Positions 10,867 through 20,773 of a DNA stretch of 64,000 nucleotides are shown piece after piece (the stretch's first letter is position 1; the number at the start of each line of letters is the position of its first letter). The translations under genes and the position numbers were made by a program. Origin of the DNA: Piezodorus guildinii (lineage: Eukaryota > Arthropoda > Insecta > Hemiptera > Pentatomidae); contig CM041293.1 in the NCBI GenBank assembly GCA_023052935.1, positions 172,413,600 through 172,477,599 on the forward strand, read 5' to 3'. The notes under the pieces are model-generated. The model was given only the letters and a program-made list of their open reading frames with translations, searched no databases and was not told the origin of the DNA.

Positions 10867-11045
10867 TTGTACGAGTTTAAACTCGGCCATTCAGCAGCTG
10901 AAGCCGCTAGAAATATTTGCAAGGGGTTCGGAAAAGGGAGTGTTAATAAACGGACCATTCGCCGTTGGTTTGCTAAGTTTTCAGCTGGGGATACCGACTT
11001 GGAAAGCTTGCCCCGAAAACCTCCGTCCGTAATAGACAACGGATG
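10867..11045 (+). pseudogene. Mariner transposase, amino-terminal HTH fragment
   Basis: The frame YEFKLGHSAAEAARNICKGF, then NKRTIRRWFAKFSAGDTDLE and LPRKPPSVIDN, is the paired-like DNA-binding region of mariner transposases. The frame is interrupted after DNG by the minisatellite. Codons around the original start (ATGAACATGGAAACACGC in copy 2) are mutated and about 35 bp of leader is deleted. Confidence 0.85.
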
Positions 11046-11310
11046 TTACAAATATCGATATTATTTAATATAAATGTACTATATATCGATATAATCTAAT
11101 TCTAAATATTACCTATCATATATGAAAAAAAATATCGATATTATAAAACAAAAGTATGACAAATGTTAATATTATCAAGCGTAAATGCCACACATATCAA
11201 TATTATCAAATATTAGTGTACCAAATTTTAGATATTATCTAACATGAATGTAAAAAATATCGATACTAACTTAAAAAAAGTAACAAATATCGATTTAATC
11301 TAAAATTAAC
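11046..11310 (+). repeat. Degenerate 30-33 bp minisatellite inside the mariner ORF
   Basis: Roughly eight or nine units of a motif like AAATATCGATATTATCTAA, followed by about 12 bp of TAAATGTAC-type spacer, lie between GACAACGGATG and TCCTCAAACATACAG. In mariner copy 2 these two flanks are contiguous (GACAACGATGTCCTCAAAC). The ATCGAT core is palindromic and recurs at a regular spacing. Confidence 0.85.
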
Positions 11311-11756
11311 GTCCTCAAACATACAGTAGAAGGAAACCACTATCAAACAGTTAAAGGACTCTCAGCACAACTAAATGCAAGTGCATCTACCGTTTCCAAA
11401 CATTTAAAGTGTATTGGGGAAGTAAAAAAGCTCGATACATGGGCACCTCATGATCTCACCGAGCGGCAGCAAGACCCCATGTTTCAAAACATACCGTGCA
11501 AAAATTGAAAGAACTGGGCTACGAAGTTCTTCCGCACCCACCATATTCTCCCGACTTGTCTCAAACAGATTACCACCTGTTCAGGAATTTAGACAAATTC
11601 GTCAAAGGAAAACTTTTTGAAAATGATGATCAAGTGAAAAGTGCGTTTTCAGATTTTGTTTCACTTCAAAGCTCTGAGTTTTTCAGTTCGGGGATAAAAA
11701 AGTTGGTGTCACGTTGGGAAAAATGTGTAGAAAAAGAAGGTAAATACTTCAAATAA
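11311..11756 (+). pseudogene. Mariner transposase, middle and carboxy fragments fused by an internal deletion
   Basis: After the minisatellite the frame gives QTVKGLSAQLNASASTVSRH, then GEVKKLDTWAPHDLTERQQ. It jumps directly to the region before PHPPYSPDLSQTDYHLFRNL (third acidic residue of the DDD triad) and SSGIKKLVSRWEKCVEKEGK. About 130-150 residues normally lying between, with the first two catalytic Asp, are absent. The same fusion exists in the copy at 47115-47873, so the deletion predates amplification. Confidence 0.85.
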
Positions 11757-11834
11757 AATTATCTTGTTTTCATATCGTATTTTTAATAAAAATGCTTTAC
11801 TTTGAAAACGGACATTTCATGTAACACAACCCAA

Positions 11835-11990
11835 TAGATTATTTAATAAAACACATGTTTCTATTGAAATTCAATTTAGTTAATGATTTAAAAATTTATT
11901 TTTATTTCTAAATGTATTTAAAAAATTTTAAAGTGATTTTAAGAGAACGGAGATAAATACAACTGTATGTTGCAAGCACCAGATGTTTTA
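11835..11990 (+). mobile_element. Family R, 3'-side fragment next to mariner
   Basis: TTTAATAAAACACATGTTTC and the terminal TGTATGTTGCAAGCACCAGA match the right part of plus-strand R copies. The left part is missing. Confidence 0.65.
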
Positions 11991-12689
11991 AATTTTTGTT
12001 TAAATTATCAATTATCTTTAAAACATGAATTTTCGAGAGTATCGAAAATTTTCCCAAGCCGATGTTTAGTATATACTTAGATATTAATTTTATTGTATTT
12101 TTATTTTTCATTTTATGACGTTCCTCTGCTCTAATGAGTTACAAAGATTTACAAACATAGCCTTAGTTTATGTAAACAAACCAAAATAAATAGCACTGCT
12201 AATTATGACAAATGTACAAGGGCAGACCGGACATTTGACAGACTTATTGACGCGAACTAAAGAGAACTCCATATTTCACTGGGACTAAAGAACCCGTTGT
12301 AAAGTCAAATCAGTTGGAACTCATTTGCATGGTTTGGCTACGCTCTCCCAGCTTATGCTTTAGCTTCGCCCCTCACCCATTGTTTCCTATAACGGCTCCC
12401 GCTTCTTCAATACTCACTGTCATCTCCTACTTATTAAGGTCGGCAAGACATTAGGTCACATTCTTATCCTATACTTTTATTTTCCTTGATTTATTTGTTT
12501 AAATACTGCAAATTATTTGTACGGATCCCTATAATAATAATAGGCTTACCGAACACGAAGGTTCGATGACGATACCACCAATATCCGCCTCGTCCAATGT
12601 TCACCGTTCAAGCCCCTTGGAGAGGAAGAAAGGATTGAAACTAGTGGGTTAGAGTGAGAATGGAGTTTGTCATGAAAGGATTGATAACT
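11991..12689. other. Unassigned stretch with an (AAT)n junction motif
   Basis: At 12530-12570 ATAATAATAATAGGCTTACC followed by GAACACGAAGGTTCG recurs in similar form at about 23865, 26868 and 45955. It may be the 3' end of a minus-strand retroelement with an (ATT)n tail. The less AT-rich part 12230-12450 is unassigned. Confidence 0.4.
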
Positions 12690-13252
12690 GGTCCTGGCCA
12701 AATCAGTAACATAGGGAACATTAAGGTCTTTATGGATAAGTTTATTTGTGACAAAGTATGGAGCGGTGAGGATTTTACGGAGGATTTCGGATAGTAAGGG
12801 TTGGATGCGGGAAGAATTTGATGGTTTAGTGGAGCCCCAAAGCTCTACTCCTTAATTCCAGATTAGTCTTATAATAGTCATGTAGATGAGCCTTTTGTAG
12901 TTCAGAGGAAGGATCGTTTATCTAGTAAGTGTTGAAGTAGCCTAAAGCGGCGAGCAGTTTCTTGTCGTTTTAGTCGTGTATGTGGATTCCAAGTTAGGCG
13001 TTTGTCAAGAAGTCCTAGGTATCGGATCTGTTCAACAGGAACTAGTTGATTGTTATCAAAGTATACTTTAGGGCAGGAAGTCAAAGGTTTACGGCGAAGG
13101 GTAAAGGTTATTTGATGGGGAATTGTTGAAATTTATTTTTATTATCCAGTTCTGACACCATACTTCTAGGTCTTTGATGTGGGCTTGAAGGGTATTTGAG
13201 GCAACAAATGGATCTTTATGAACTGATAACACTCAGATGTCATCAGCGTAGG
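12690..13252 (-). pseudogene. Jockey-like LINE fragment (RT thumb to carboxy end)
   Basis: Minus-strand reading gives a decayed RT palm end (DDI.VLSVHKDP-like), then VYFDNNQLVPVEQIRYLG and LDKRLTWNPHTRLKRQETAR, RLLQHLLDKR, and a decayed IWNGVELWGSTKPSNSS-like block near 12800-12900. Stops and frameshifts occur throughout. Truncated at both ends; no tail seen. Confidence 0.8.
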
Positions 13253-13254
13253 TA

Positions 13255-13345
13255 ACGCAGTATCTTATTTTCGAAAACCTTAAGCCGTTGTTCATCCTTC
13301 AAAGTAAGTGGTCATGTTTTACATCCGTAAAGAACCTTTAAAAAA
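13255..13345 (-). pseudogene. RTE-like RT carboxy fragment
   Basis: On the minus strand VLYGCKT, a lost Trp (stop), then PLTLKDEQRLKVFENKILR is readable. This is the 'YGCETW.L...EQRL.VFENK.LR' block typical of RTE-like endonuclease-RT proteins and differs from both other RTE copies here. It abuts the Jockey fragment. Confidence 0.6.
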
Positions 13346-13375
13346 AAAGGACAAACAAATAGGGAACCTTTTATG

Positions 13376-13402
13376 TTGTGTGCCGACGTTTCAGCTGTGA
13401 AC
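13376..13402 (-). repeat. Penelope-like end word
   Basis: The minus strand reads CAGCTGAAACGTCGGCACAC, sharing GAAACGTCGGCAC with the hammerhead-like motif at 31768-31806. The upstream CUGANGA box is not seen. Confidence 0.3.
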
Positions 13403-13494
13403 AGACCCTGGAATAGAGATCCTTTTCTGGGGCACTCTCAGCCTGTAAAAAATGGGAACCAACACTTAACCAAAAATCTTGACGACTGAGCGTC

Positions 13495-13552
13495 ACTTCG
13501 GCCTAATAACCTCGCTGCACGCCAGTTGGCCTAGAAATCGTACGAATCTCTA
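13495..13552 (+). mobile_element. SINE-2 fragment
   Basis: GTTGGCCTAGAAATCGTACG, then AATCTCT, matches the far end of the SINE-2 copy at 60766-60965 (GTACGATTTCTTGGCCAACG on the plus strand there, opposite orientation). Confidence 0.5.
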
Positions 13553-14594
13553 AATGTATTTAATAAAATACTCTTTATTGGTAGAAATACAAGTTTTTTT
13601 ATTTCATTTATCATTTGCCAATTGCAAAAAAAAAAAAAAAAAAAAAAAAGCATTTAATTTCTTTTTTAATAAAACCCAAACGCAATCATACGATACGAAA
13701 TAAAATTAAATAATATGCACGAATGGGGTTAATCGAAACTAAACATGAATACTAATAAATAAGAAAACCTTTTAATTAAATTTTAAGTTTAATAATCTTC
13801 CTCTTCAAAAAAGATAAGGACTTTGCATAAGAAACAAACTACATAAACCGTTTGACTTATCCCGCGAAGCCCAGCAATTTGGAAAACAAATTAAAGAAGA
13901 GATTATAGCGAGGGAGATAATGTTAAGTAATTTAACACCATGAGTTGAGATATCAAAGCAATTATGGTCCCATTAATGGTTATGCAACCACCTCTTTTTC
14001 CTTTTCCTCTCTTCGAAAAATTATTTGCATTTCCTGCTGGGCATTCCATAGAACCCAGTCATCGGGCCGGTCCATGTCAAGGTATTTATCCAATCCAGTC
14101 ATTAATAAGAAACTTTCTACTCTTCTTAGAGGTGAGCTTGGGGAAGTGTTGCGTTCGCCCGGCCAATATTACAAATAAATGCGTAATTTTTTTACAGTTT
14201 GTGATACCCTGTATTTTTGAGATAGATCAAAAAAAAATCTTGTGAGCACAAAACAAGATTTCACTTACCTCTTGAAAAATAATTACATTATTTCAATGTA
14301 ATCACTTAATTAATGTGACAATAGAAATTACTATTTACAACAATTTCTCATTACTTTTCATTAACATTTATAGAGGTATACAATATTACATTAGTATTAT
14401 TATTGGCGAGGGGAAAAAAAATCTATGAAAATATTTCTGCTGTGGTCTCCTTCAGTTGATAATAAAATTCCATTTACATTTACCCATTCGTAAAAGGCGA
14501 AATGATAAACTGTTTTTAATCCTCTAGTGAGCTAGTCCACCTCTTAGGGATTCACTCACAACTTCTGGGGTATGCGAGACCCGTCAGTCAACTG
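13553..14594. other. Unassigned intergenic stretch with an A-run
   Basis: A run of A at about 13626-13649 is followed by AT-rich DNA. The two overlapping frames at 13945-14245 contain no recognisable domain. Nothing else is supported. Confidence 0.4.
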
Positions 14595-14597
14595 GTG

Positions 14598-15875
14598 GAA
14601 TATAATATTGCTTTATTGAGAAATAATACAATTTGCAACTATCTTGGGCAATAAGTATTAGAGCTAAAAGAAGTCATTCATTCCATATGTAGAGAGTAAA
14701 GCAAACAAAAAATAAAATACCTCAATAACAAATGAAATATAAAATGAAATAAATGAAATTAAAGAAAATAATTATAATCTTGGCCACATCCATACCTATA
14801 TACAATATTTACATCCCGAAATGGATGCCGAGGCACAATGTCAGGAGATCCCAGCGCCTCTCAGTAAGCCGCGTCACCAATCTAGTCAGTGGAGACAGTG
14901 AGGGCGCTAGAGCCACACACTCTCAGGCATGAGCGGAGAAGTTGGCCATTGCCAGCACTCCAGTTGCATTTTTATCAGAGATCTCTCGGCCACTGCCGCC
15001 TCAACCTACGAGGAGGATCGTAAGGATGGTTGGTACCAGATAGGGATTGTGCCAGAGGATTAGAAAGAAGAGTAAGTTTCTGGTGGAAAGTTGAGAATTT
15101 GGATGGGATGAGATCAATGATCTTGAGGTCATGATGTATGGTCTTGTTTGTAACATAATAGGGAGCATTCACTATTGTTCTAAGGACTTTGGACTGAAAG
15201 GATTGGATACGTTTGATGTTCGAAAATTTACTAGTACCCCATAGTTCAATTCCTTAGGTCCACATAGGTTTGAGAATTGTCTTGTAAATTAATAGTTTGT
15301 TTCCAACCGAAAGTTGTGATGTTCAGTTCTGTAGTCTGTAGCTGTCTGTATCTTCGGTGGAGCTCATGTCTTTTAAGTCGAGTATGTGGGTTCCAGGTCA
15401 GTCTTTTGTCTAGTAGGAAACCCAGGTACCGGACTGTGTCGAAACAGGGAAGTGGTATAGAGTTAAATGAACTTGTGGACAGGATTTAGGTCGGAGGGTG
15501 AAGGTGACGTGCTTACTTTTGGATTGATTGACTTTGATGCGCCAATTGTCTTTGGAGATGAAAAGATGCTAGTTCTGGGTCTGAATGGGTTGATAGAATG
15601 GCAGCATCATCGGCAAAAGATGCTAGGAATATATAGGGATCTAAAGGTATATCAGCTGTAAACAAGATATAGAGGACAGGACCTAGGGTGCTTCCCTGAG
15701 GTACACCTGCCTCGATTGGGTGACAAGTGGAGAACTCTGAACCACAGCGAACTCTGAAGGAACGGTTAAAGAGATAGGATCTTAGGATTAGATATAACGA
15801 AGTCAACTGGTAGAAACTCACAAAAATAGGGGTAAGGAGTGATGACCCTACTCTATAAAATATCGAGAATCGCTC
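14598..15875 (-). mobile_element. Jockey-like LINE, 5'-truncated copy with 3' UTR
   Basis: The minus strand shows ILRSYLFNRSFRVRCGS, AGVPQGSTLGPVLYILFTAD, ASFADDAAILSTHSDPELAS, a thumb region, RTIVNAPYYVTNKTIHHDLK, LIPSKFSTFHQKL and NPLAQSLSGTNHPYDPPRRL. A 3' UTR follows through 14598 with CTCAATAAAGCAATATTA at its end. The 3' UTR (about 14600-14970) matches those at 55235-55634 and, more weakly, 56112-56560. Several stops and frameshifts. The stretch 15805-15875 may be a separate small repeat, since it recurs at 53885-53945. Confidence 0.85.
15513..15800 (-). pseudogene. Jockey RT palm fragment (FADD)
   Basis: This is the best-preserved coding block of the LINE at 14598-15875: an open frame with IEAGVPQGSTLGPVLYILFT and the catalytic SFADDAAILS. 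It has the strict order of RT motifs expected for a Jockey-clade ORF2. No endonuclease domain lies upstream, so the copy is 5'-truncated. Confidence 0.8.
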
Positions 15876-15932
15876 CAATTCTGACACCATACCTCAAGGT
15901 CTTGGAGTGGGATTGAAGAGTTTGAGAGGGAA
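15876..15932 (-). mobile_element. Small Jockey-like fragment
   Basis: CAATTCTGACACCATACCTC, AAGGTCTTGGA and GGATTGAAGAGTTTGAGAGG match 4670-4725 in the LINE at 4417-5035. It is a second, differently derived Jockey fragment abutting the previous one. Confidence 0.6.
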
Positions 15933-16587
15933 AAGAAAAAAATCGAATTCAATATTTTCAATGTTGGCTGGTTATAGCTTTCTATTCCCCAGAGGTATTT
16001 ATAAGGAAGTTGTATTTAATTAATATGCGTTTTATTTCAGACCGCACTCCGAACATAACTTCATATAAAATAAACTTGGTTTACAAATTACTTATTACAA
16101 GGTAATTTAACGAGTAATACTAAAGATGACAAGATATAGAGAGGAGTCAAAAGTCGCCGACGGGAAAACAGTGAATAACATGGATTCCTGCTAATACTCT
16201 ACCTTCCATCTAACTCTAATTTGTTCAATTAAATTTTAATATTTTTTTAATACATACACATCTTGTTTTTATCGTATTTATATCAACTCTTACTTGGACA
16301 ATTGACTTTAGCCGACATATACAAATGAAATGAAATCAAATTTTAAGTGTTGTTTGTAGGTAAAACATTCCATGAATGGTGAAGGAATTTAATTTTTTTT
16401 TTAATAGCTTTCAATATAGCGGGTAGGCTAAGAATGCTTTAAATGTAAAATATGCAAATAAAATGAGTCAAACGAATCGGAAGCTGAAATATCGGAAAAC
16501 ATTTCGCTTAAGTACATCTTTTTTACGGATGAAGAAAATACTCTTCAGGAGACTTCTTTTGCTACGAGCATTATGTGTACATGTATG

Positions 16588-16592
<5 letters not shown>
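15933..16592. other. AT-rich stretch without gene
   Basis: No ORF, RNA gene or repeat that I can name. The 83-codon frame at 16463 runs into a TA microsatellite and is not a gene. Confidence 0.45.

Positions 16593-16662
<70 letters not shown>
16593..16662. repeat. (TA)n microsatellite
   Basis: About 70 bp of uninterrupted TA dinucleotides after an (ATGT)n-like lead-in. Confidence 0.98.
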
Positions 16663-16665
<3 letters not shown>

Positions 16666-16694
16666 TAAGGTTTTAACTAAATATTTTTATGTTG

Positions 16695-16862
16695 AAACAT
16701 TACATATTGGTTAGTTCTCAACTGTTATCCCCAAAGACGGGATAACTAAGGGTTTTTTACTTCCATTAAAAATTCCTTATGCTACCTGCCAGGTGTGAAC
16801 CCGCGACGTTGAGCATAAAAAGCTGTTAAATTAGCGAATACATTACAGCTGAACGCCATATT
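16695..16862 (-). mobile_element. SINE-1 head fragment
   Basis: The minus strand contains the B-box-like block CGGGTTCACACCTGGCAGGT and AATGGAAGTAAAAAACCC followed by TTAGTTATCCCGTC, the arrangement of SINE-1. The 3' half is missing. Confidence 0.6.
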
Positions 16863-17199
16863 CTTTTAAGGATAGTAATATTCCTTCTATAAAATATGGA
16901 TTAAAGTATATTTCTCCAAAAAATAAAAATCCTTTTGAATTCTTTTATAACATTTCAATAAACACCAAAGTAAAAATCAAAACTTTTTGCATATGCTGTA
17001 ATTGTTTTTTCCGAGAAGCAACAATTCTAAGAGTTAATTAATAAAAATTCATATGTTCTATAGATTTTTCCATCCAAACAGTTCAATTTTAGATTCTATC
17101 TAGCTTAAATAAATAAACTTTTAAAAATTCGAAAAAAAACAACAACAGCAAATTAAAAAAAAAAATAGGAAAAGAATAGATGAGAATCAGGTGAGTGTG

Positions 17200-17231
<32 letters not shown>

Positions 17232-17237
17232 CTAAAA
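16863..17237. other. AT-rich stretch with A-runs
   Basis: A-runs at about 17157-17165 and 17204-17231. No gene. Confidence 0.45.
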
Positions 17238-17365
17238 GGAATTTGTCCGGGTGGCGGTCAGTGAATGAAACAATTGAGTAGTTTCAATAGTTAATTTTTT
17301 GACAACGTTTCGACTCTCATTGTGGGTCATCATCAGGGCTTGTTGTAGGCGAATGGAAACTGTTT
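17238..17365 (-). mobile_element. Penelope-like terminal segment with hammerhead-like motif
   Basis: The minus strand gives AGTTTCCATTCGCCTACAAC, then CCTGATGATGACCCACAATG, AGAGTCGAAACGTTGTC, a GTTTCATTCACTGACCGCC block and CCCGGACAAATTCCT. CTGATGA, a GAC/GTC stem and CGAAAC follow hammerhead order. The same terminal segment occurs at 30714-30926 and 49740-50575. Confidence 0.65.
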
Positions 17366-17422
17366 TTTTTTTTATATCCACTATGAAAAAAAAAACACGT
17401 TAATAATAATATATATATATAT

Positions 17423-19847
17423 ATAGGTGATCGCATCATCAACTTCGCGCATAGCAATAGGCTCAAAATATTAAATACCTTTTACAAAAAGAAAATAAAA
17501 AACAAATGGACCTGGAAGTCTCCTACAGGAGCGAAATTTGAAATAGATTATATCCTAAGTAACAAAATAGACATAATTAAAAACTGCGAGGTATTATCAA
17601 ATATAAATTTCAACTCAGACCACAGAATGATCAGGACTACCCTCAGACTTGATAAAATGAAGAAAAGCAGACCATTTTATTTCACACCAGTTGTAAGAAA
17701 CATAAATACCGAATATCTACATAAGAAGATGGAAGAAATAAGAAGATATATTGAAAACAGAAAACACAATGATATCCAAGAATTGTATATAGACATTAGA
17801 AACAGAATTCAGGAAGCATCAACTCAGGCTAAATTAAAATCTTACAAATCCAAGGATTATCGCTCAAAACTGTCCGAGGCTACATTGCAATTGATAGAAA
17901 AAAGAAAAATATCGATCTTAAACTCACCTAATTCCAATAAGTCCCACCTAAATAAACTAATCAGGCACCATATCAAACAGGACTTAAAATTATTCAAAGA
18001 ACAAAGAATGGTTGATATGCTTAGTAATAATCGATCAATAAAAAGAATTAGAAATGAGCTAAACGAGGGACAATTCTGGCCAACAGACTTAGTAAACAAG
18101 AAAGGAGTTATGGAAAGCAACAGGCAAGAGATCATAGATTCGGTTTCAGATTTCTTTCAAGAATTGTACTCTTCAGATAAATACCTAATTAAAACGAAGA
18201 ACGATGACACTAATAATATGGTATTACCTATAATGGAAACTGAAATAGAGGCAGCAATGAAAAATCTAAAAAATAATAAATGTCCTGGAGAAGACGGAAT
18301 AACGAACGAAGTTTTAAAATCCGGAGGTGATAATTTAAATATGATAATACGTTTTGTCTTTAACGAAATTCTTAAGAAAAACGAAATACCCCATGAATGG
18401 AAAATGTCAAAGATAATTCTCATCCATAAGAAGGGTGACAGGAAAAATCTCAATAACTACCGCCCAATTTCAATTTGCTCCAATCTTTGCAAGCTCTTTT
18501 CTAAAATAATAAATACTAGAATACATAAAACAATAGATGAAAACCTTCCAAAAGATCAAGCAGGATTTAGAAAGAACATGTCCGTAATAGACCATTTGTT
18601 TACCATAAACCAGTTGATAGAAAAAGCGAACGAATATAATTTCACAATATATCTGGGATTCATAGATTTCAAGAAAGCATTTGACAGTATATATCACAAC
18701 AATATAGGAACAGCACTGAAACGTAAAGGAATAGACAAAGGGTATGTCCAACTAATAGAAGAGATGTACACTGATAACAAAGGATATATAGAAATGGAAA
18801 GGAAAGGAAAAATATTTCCGATTAGGAAAGGAGTTAGGCAGGGAGACCCACTATCACCAACTATTTTCGTTTCAGAATTAGAACGAATCTTCGAAGCCCT
18901 AGATTGGGAAGATATGGGAATCTCTATCAATGGAACGAAGCTCAATTCATTAAAATTCGCAGATGACGTAGTTCTAATAGCAAGTTCGGAAGATGAGCTC
19001 GTCATAATGATTAATGAACTAAAGGAAAAGAGTTCTCTCCATGGCCTGATATTGAACCCTGAGAAGACTGTCATCATGACCAACGGGCCTTCGGAAATAA
19101 TTAAGCACAAACTCCCAGGCATGAAGATTTCTAATGAAGCCTATTATCTTGGACAAATAATTTCATTTGTAAATAGAGATACAAAGGAAATAGAATCCAG
19201 AATAGGTAAGGCCTGGAAGAAATTTTGGAGCCTCAAGATCATATTCAAAAGCCAACTGGACATAAAGTACAAAGCACTAGCTTTCAACAGTTGTATCGTC
19301 CCAGTGCTTACATATGGATGCCAGACATGGTCGCTGACAAAGAATATAGAACAGAAAATAAACGTCTGTCAACGAAGAATGGAGCGGATTATGCTTGGAA
19401 TCTTCCTGCGGGACAAAATTAACTCTAATAGAATAAGGAAAATAACAAATGTCTCAGACGCTATTGCTCATGCTAGAAAAATGAAGTGGACATGGGCAGG
19501 ACATCTCATGCGGAAAACAGAAGATAGCTGGGCAAAGCGAGCTGCCGAATGGATCCCTATTGATAAGAAAAGACGCAGAGGCCGACAACGCAAGCGCTGG
19601 GCCGACGAATTGAGGAAAAACGATGGTTCTCTATGGATGAGATATGCACAAGATAGGAAGTTGTGGAAAACTAAGTGCCAGCAGCAACTCATATTTTAGG
19701 TTTTAGGTTCGGCTAGTCTCCGCCCAAAAGACTCTAATCTCCCATTGGGAAGGTCTATATGTAAATATATCTCATGTAAATATTATGTTTTGATTTTGTA
19801 TACATAACGCAGAGAAATTAACTTTATATTTTCATATAAATAAAGAC

Positions 19848-19882
<35 letters not shown>
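17423..19882 (+). mobile_element. RTE-type LINE, 5'-truncated, coding-intact, (ATT)n tail
   Basis: The element begins within its endonuclease domain right after an (AT)n tract (17409-17425). It carries an uninterrupted RT frame and ends in (ATT)n at 19849-19881, a tail type typical of RTE elements. The right flank is again (TA)n, so the target duplication is probably an AT tract. An AATAAA word lies near 19842. Absence of stops and the clean tail make this the youngest LINE in the window. Confidence 0.9.
17426..19699 (+). CDS. RTE-type endonuclease-reverse transcriptase, 5'-partial
   Basis: This reading frame of about 757 codons would copy the LINE RNA at a nicked chromosomal site by target-primed reverse transcription. 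It opens inside the APE-type endonuclease domain: SPTGAKFEIDYILSN and NFNSDHRMIR are its last motifs, and the SDHR block is characteristic. Counting from Met at 17627, RT motifs follow: KMSKIILIHKKGDRKNLNNY and RPISI (about 260-283), QAGFRKNMS (311-319), FIDFKKAFDS with the first catalytic Asp (346-355), GVRQGDPLSP (402-411) and KFADDVVLIA (443-452, catalytic DD). The carboxy part has TYGCQTW, KMKWTWAGHLMRK and RRGRQRKRWADELRKNDGS, as in RTE proteins. The stop is TAG at 19697. No RNase H is present. The missing upstream endonuclease means this copy is not autonomous, but its RT is intact. Confidence 0.92.
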   Translation, partial: GDRIINFAHSNRLKILNTFYKKKIKNKWTWKSPTGAKFEIDYILSNKIDIIKNCEVLSNINFNSDHRMIRTTLRLDKMKKSRPFYFTPVVRNINTEYLHKKMEEIRRYIENRKHNDIQELYIDIRNRIQEASTQAKLKSYKSKDYRSKLSEATLQLIEKRKISILNSPNSNKSHLNKLIRHHIKQDLKLFKEQRMVDMLSNNRSIKRIRNELNEGQFWPTDLVNKKGVMESNRQEIIDSVSDFFQELYSSDKYLIKTKNDDTNNMVLPIMETEIEAAMKNLKNNKCPGEDGITNEVLKSGGDNLNMIIRFVFNEILKKNEIPHEWKMSKIILIHKKGDRKNLNNYRPISICSNLCKLFSKIINTRIHKTIDENLPKDQAGFRKNMSVIDHLFTINQLIEKANEYNFTIYLGFIDFKKAFDSIYHNNIGTALKRKGIDKGYVQLIEEMYTDNKGYIEMERKGKIFPIRKGVRQGDPLSPTIFVSELERIFEALDWEDMGISINGTKLNSLKFADDVVLIASSEDELVIMINELKEKSSLHGLILNPEKTVIMTNGPSEIIKHKLPGMKISNEAYYLGQIISFVNRDTKEIESRIGKAWKKFWSLKIIFKSQLDIKYKALAFNSCIVPVLTYGCQTWSLTKNIEQKINVCQRRMERIMLGIFLRDKINSNRIRKITNVSDAIAHARKMKWTWAGHLMRKTEDSWAKRAAEWIPIDKKRRRGRQRKRWADELRKNDGSLWMRYAQDRKLWKTKCQQQLIF

Positions 19883-19890
<8 letters not shown>

Positions 19891-19893
19891 TAT
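19849..19893. repeat. (ATT)n tail merging into (TA)n
   Basis: Ten or more ATT units end the RTE copy, followed by about 12 bp of TA repeats that probably belong to the target site. Confidence 0.95.
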
Positions 19894-20403
19894 AATATAA
19901 ATATATTTGGTGCTAATAACCATGTAAGTTGAGGACCTATTCCAATACTACAATAGGATCTAACCTCTCGAACGTCTACCTACCATTCGGTTTAGAGCAC
20001 ACTAATTTTTTCGGAATTTCTACTTCAATGAGCCTAACGTCTGAATACGCCTATTTGAGTCGCCGCGATGTTATCAACTCATTCATACTGACAGATTAAC
20101 ATATTAGATGACCTAATTGTCAGTAATAATTGGAACAATGAAGGATTGCCCTACATGCAAGACCATTTTTCATTTCTTAATGCGAGGAACGCCTACTGTA
20201 AAGCAGCGGTACTACAGCCCTCACTTCACCTACATTCGGGTCGTTGATGACTTGTCACTTTAGTCCAACACCCTGCCAACTTGTATACCTAAATAATAAC
20301 TAGCCTCTATGCTCCAAGTACTGGAATCCATATTTAACAATACCTGGTTAATGTCAGGGTTTACACTTTTTTTTTTATTCTATTGGTTTGTGAAATATGT
20401 TCA
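19894..20403. other. Unassigned stretch between two LINE ends
   Basis: Moderately AT-rich, with a somewhat more balanced part at 19980-20300. No ORF with recognisable domains and no named repeat. Confidence 0.4.
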
Positions 20404-20640
20404 TAGCGATATTTAATAATAATAATAATAAAACTTTATTCTGGGACCATGTCCCTTAAGAATAAAAAAAATGAACAGTAGATATTCATATTTATGTCTG
20501 GTCAAGAAAACAATAAAATTAATTTTTATTTACAAATGTGCAAAAAAGAAAAATTAAACACTACCTAAACTTATATACATTCATGTACAAAAAGTATGGA
20601 TAATAAACACACAAGAAAAAAAAAAAAAAAAAAAAAAAGG
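20404..20640 (-). mobile_element. CR1-like LINE 3' UTR remnant
   Basis: AATAAAACTTTATTCTGGGA followed by CCATGTCCCTTAAGAAT is the reverse of the LINE 3' end TTAAGGGACCTCGTCCCAGA at 34980. It starts with (AAT)n and an A-run closes it at about 20611-20638. No coding sequence. Confidence 0.6.
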
Positions 20641-20773
20641 AAAGAAAGAAGAGAAATCTCCTAAAGGCTACTGATAGGGTTGAGGGAATTATAAAAAAAA
20701 CAACTAATTATTCCACACTGCTATGGTTAGGGTAAAGTAGGTAACTATAACTTGTATTAAAATTAAAATAAGT

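Larger units (their letters stand above)
10681..11834 (+). mobile_element. Mariner-type element, non-autonomous copy 1
   Basis: Terminal inverted repeats are TTGTGTTGTTTCACATGAAA at 10681 and TTTCATGTAACACAACCCAA ending at 11834, followed by TA. The inside codes for the mariner helix-turn-helix (GHSAAEAARNICKGFGKGSV, TIRRWFAKF) and the carboxy end (PPYSPDLSQTDYHLF). The central catalytic part including the first two acidic residues is missing, and a minisatellite is inserted at 11046-11310. The initiator ATG seen in copies 2 and 3 is lost. It cannot make transposase. Confidence 0.9.

Noticed and set aside
11046..11310. CRISPR-like array
   Set aside because: Units are degenerate and contiguous with no conserved repeat/unique spacer alternation, and the context is a eukaryotic transposon.
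18157..19122. Minus-strand frames of 92-142 codons opposite the RTE ORF
   Set aside because: Shadows of the plus-strand reverse transcriptase reading frame.
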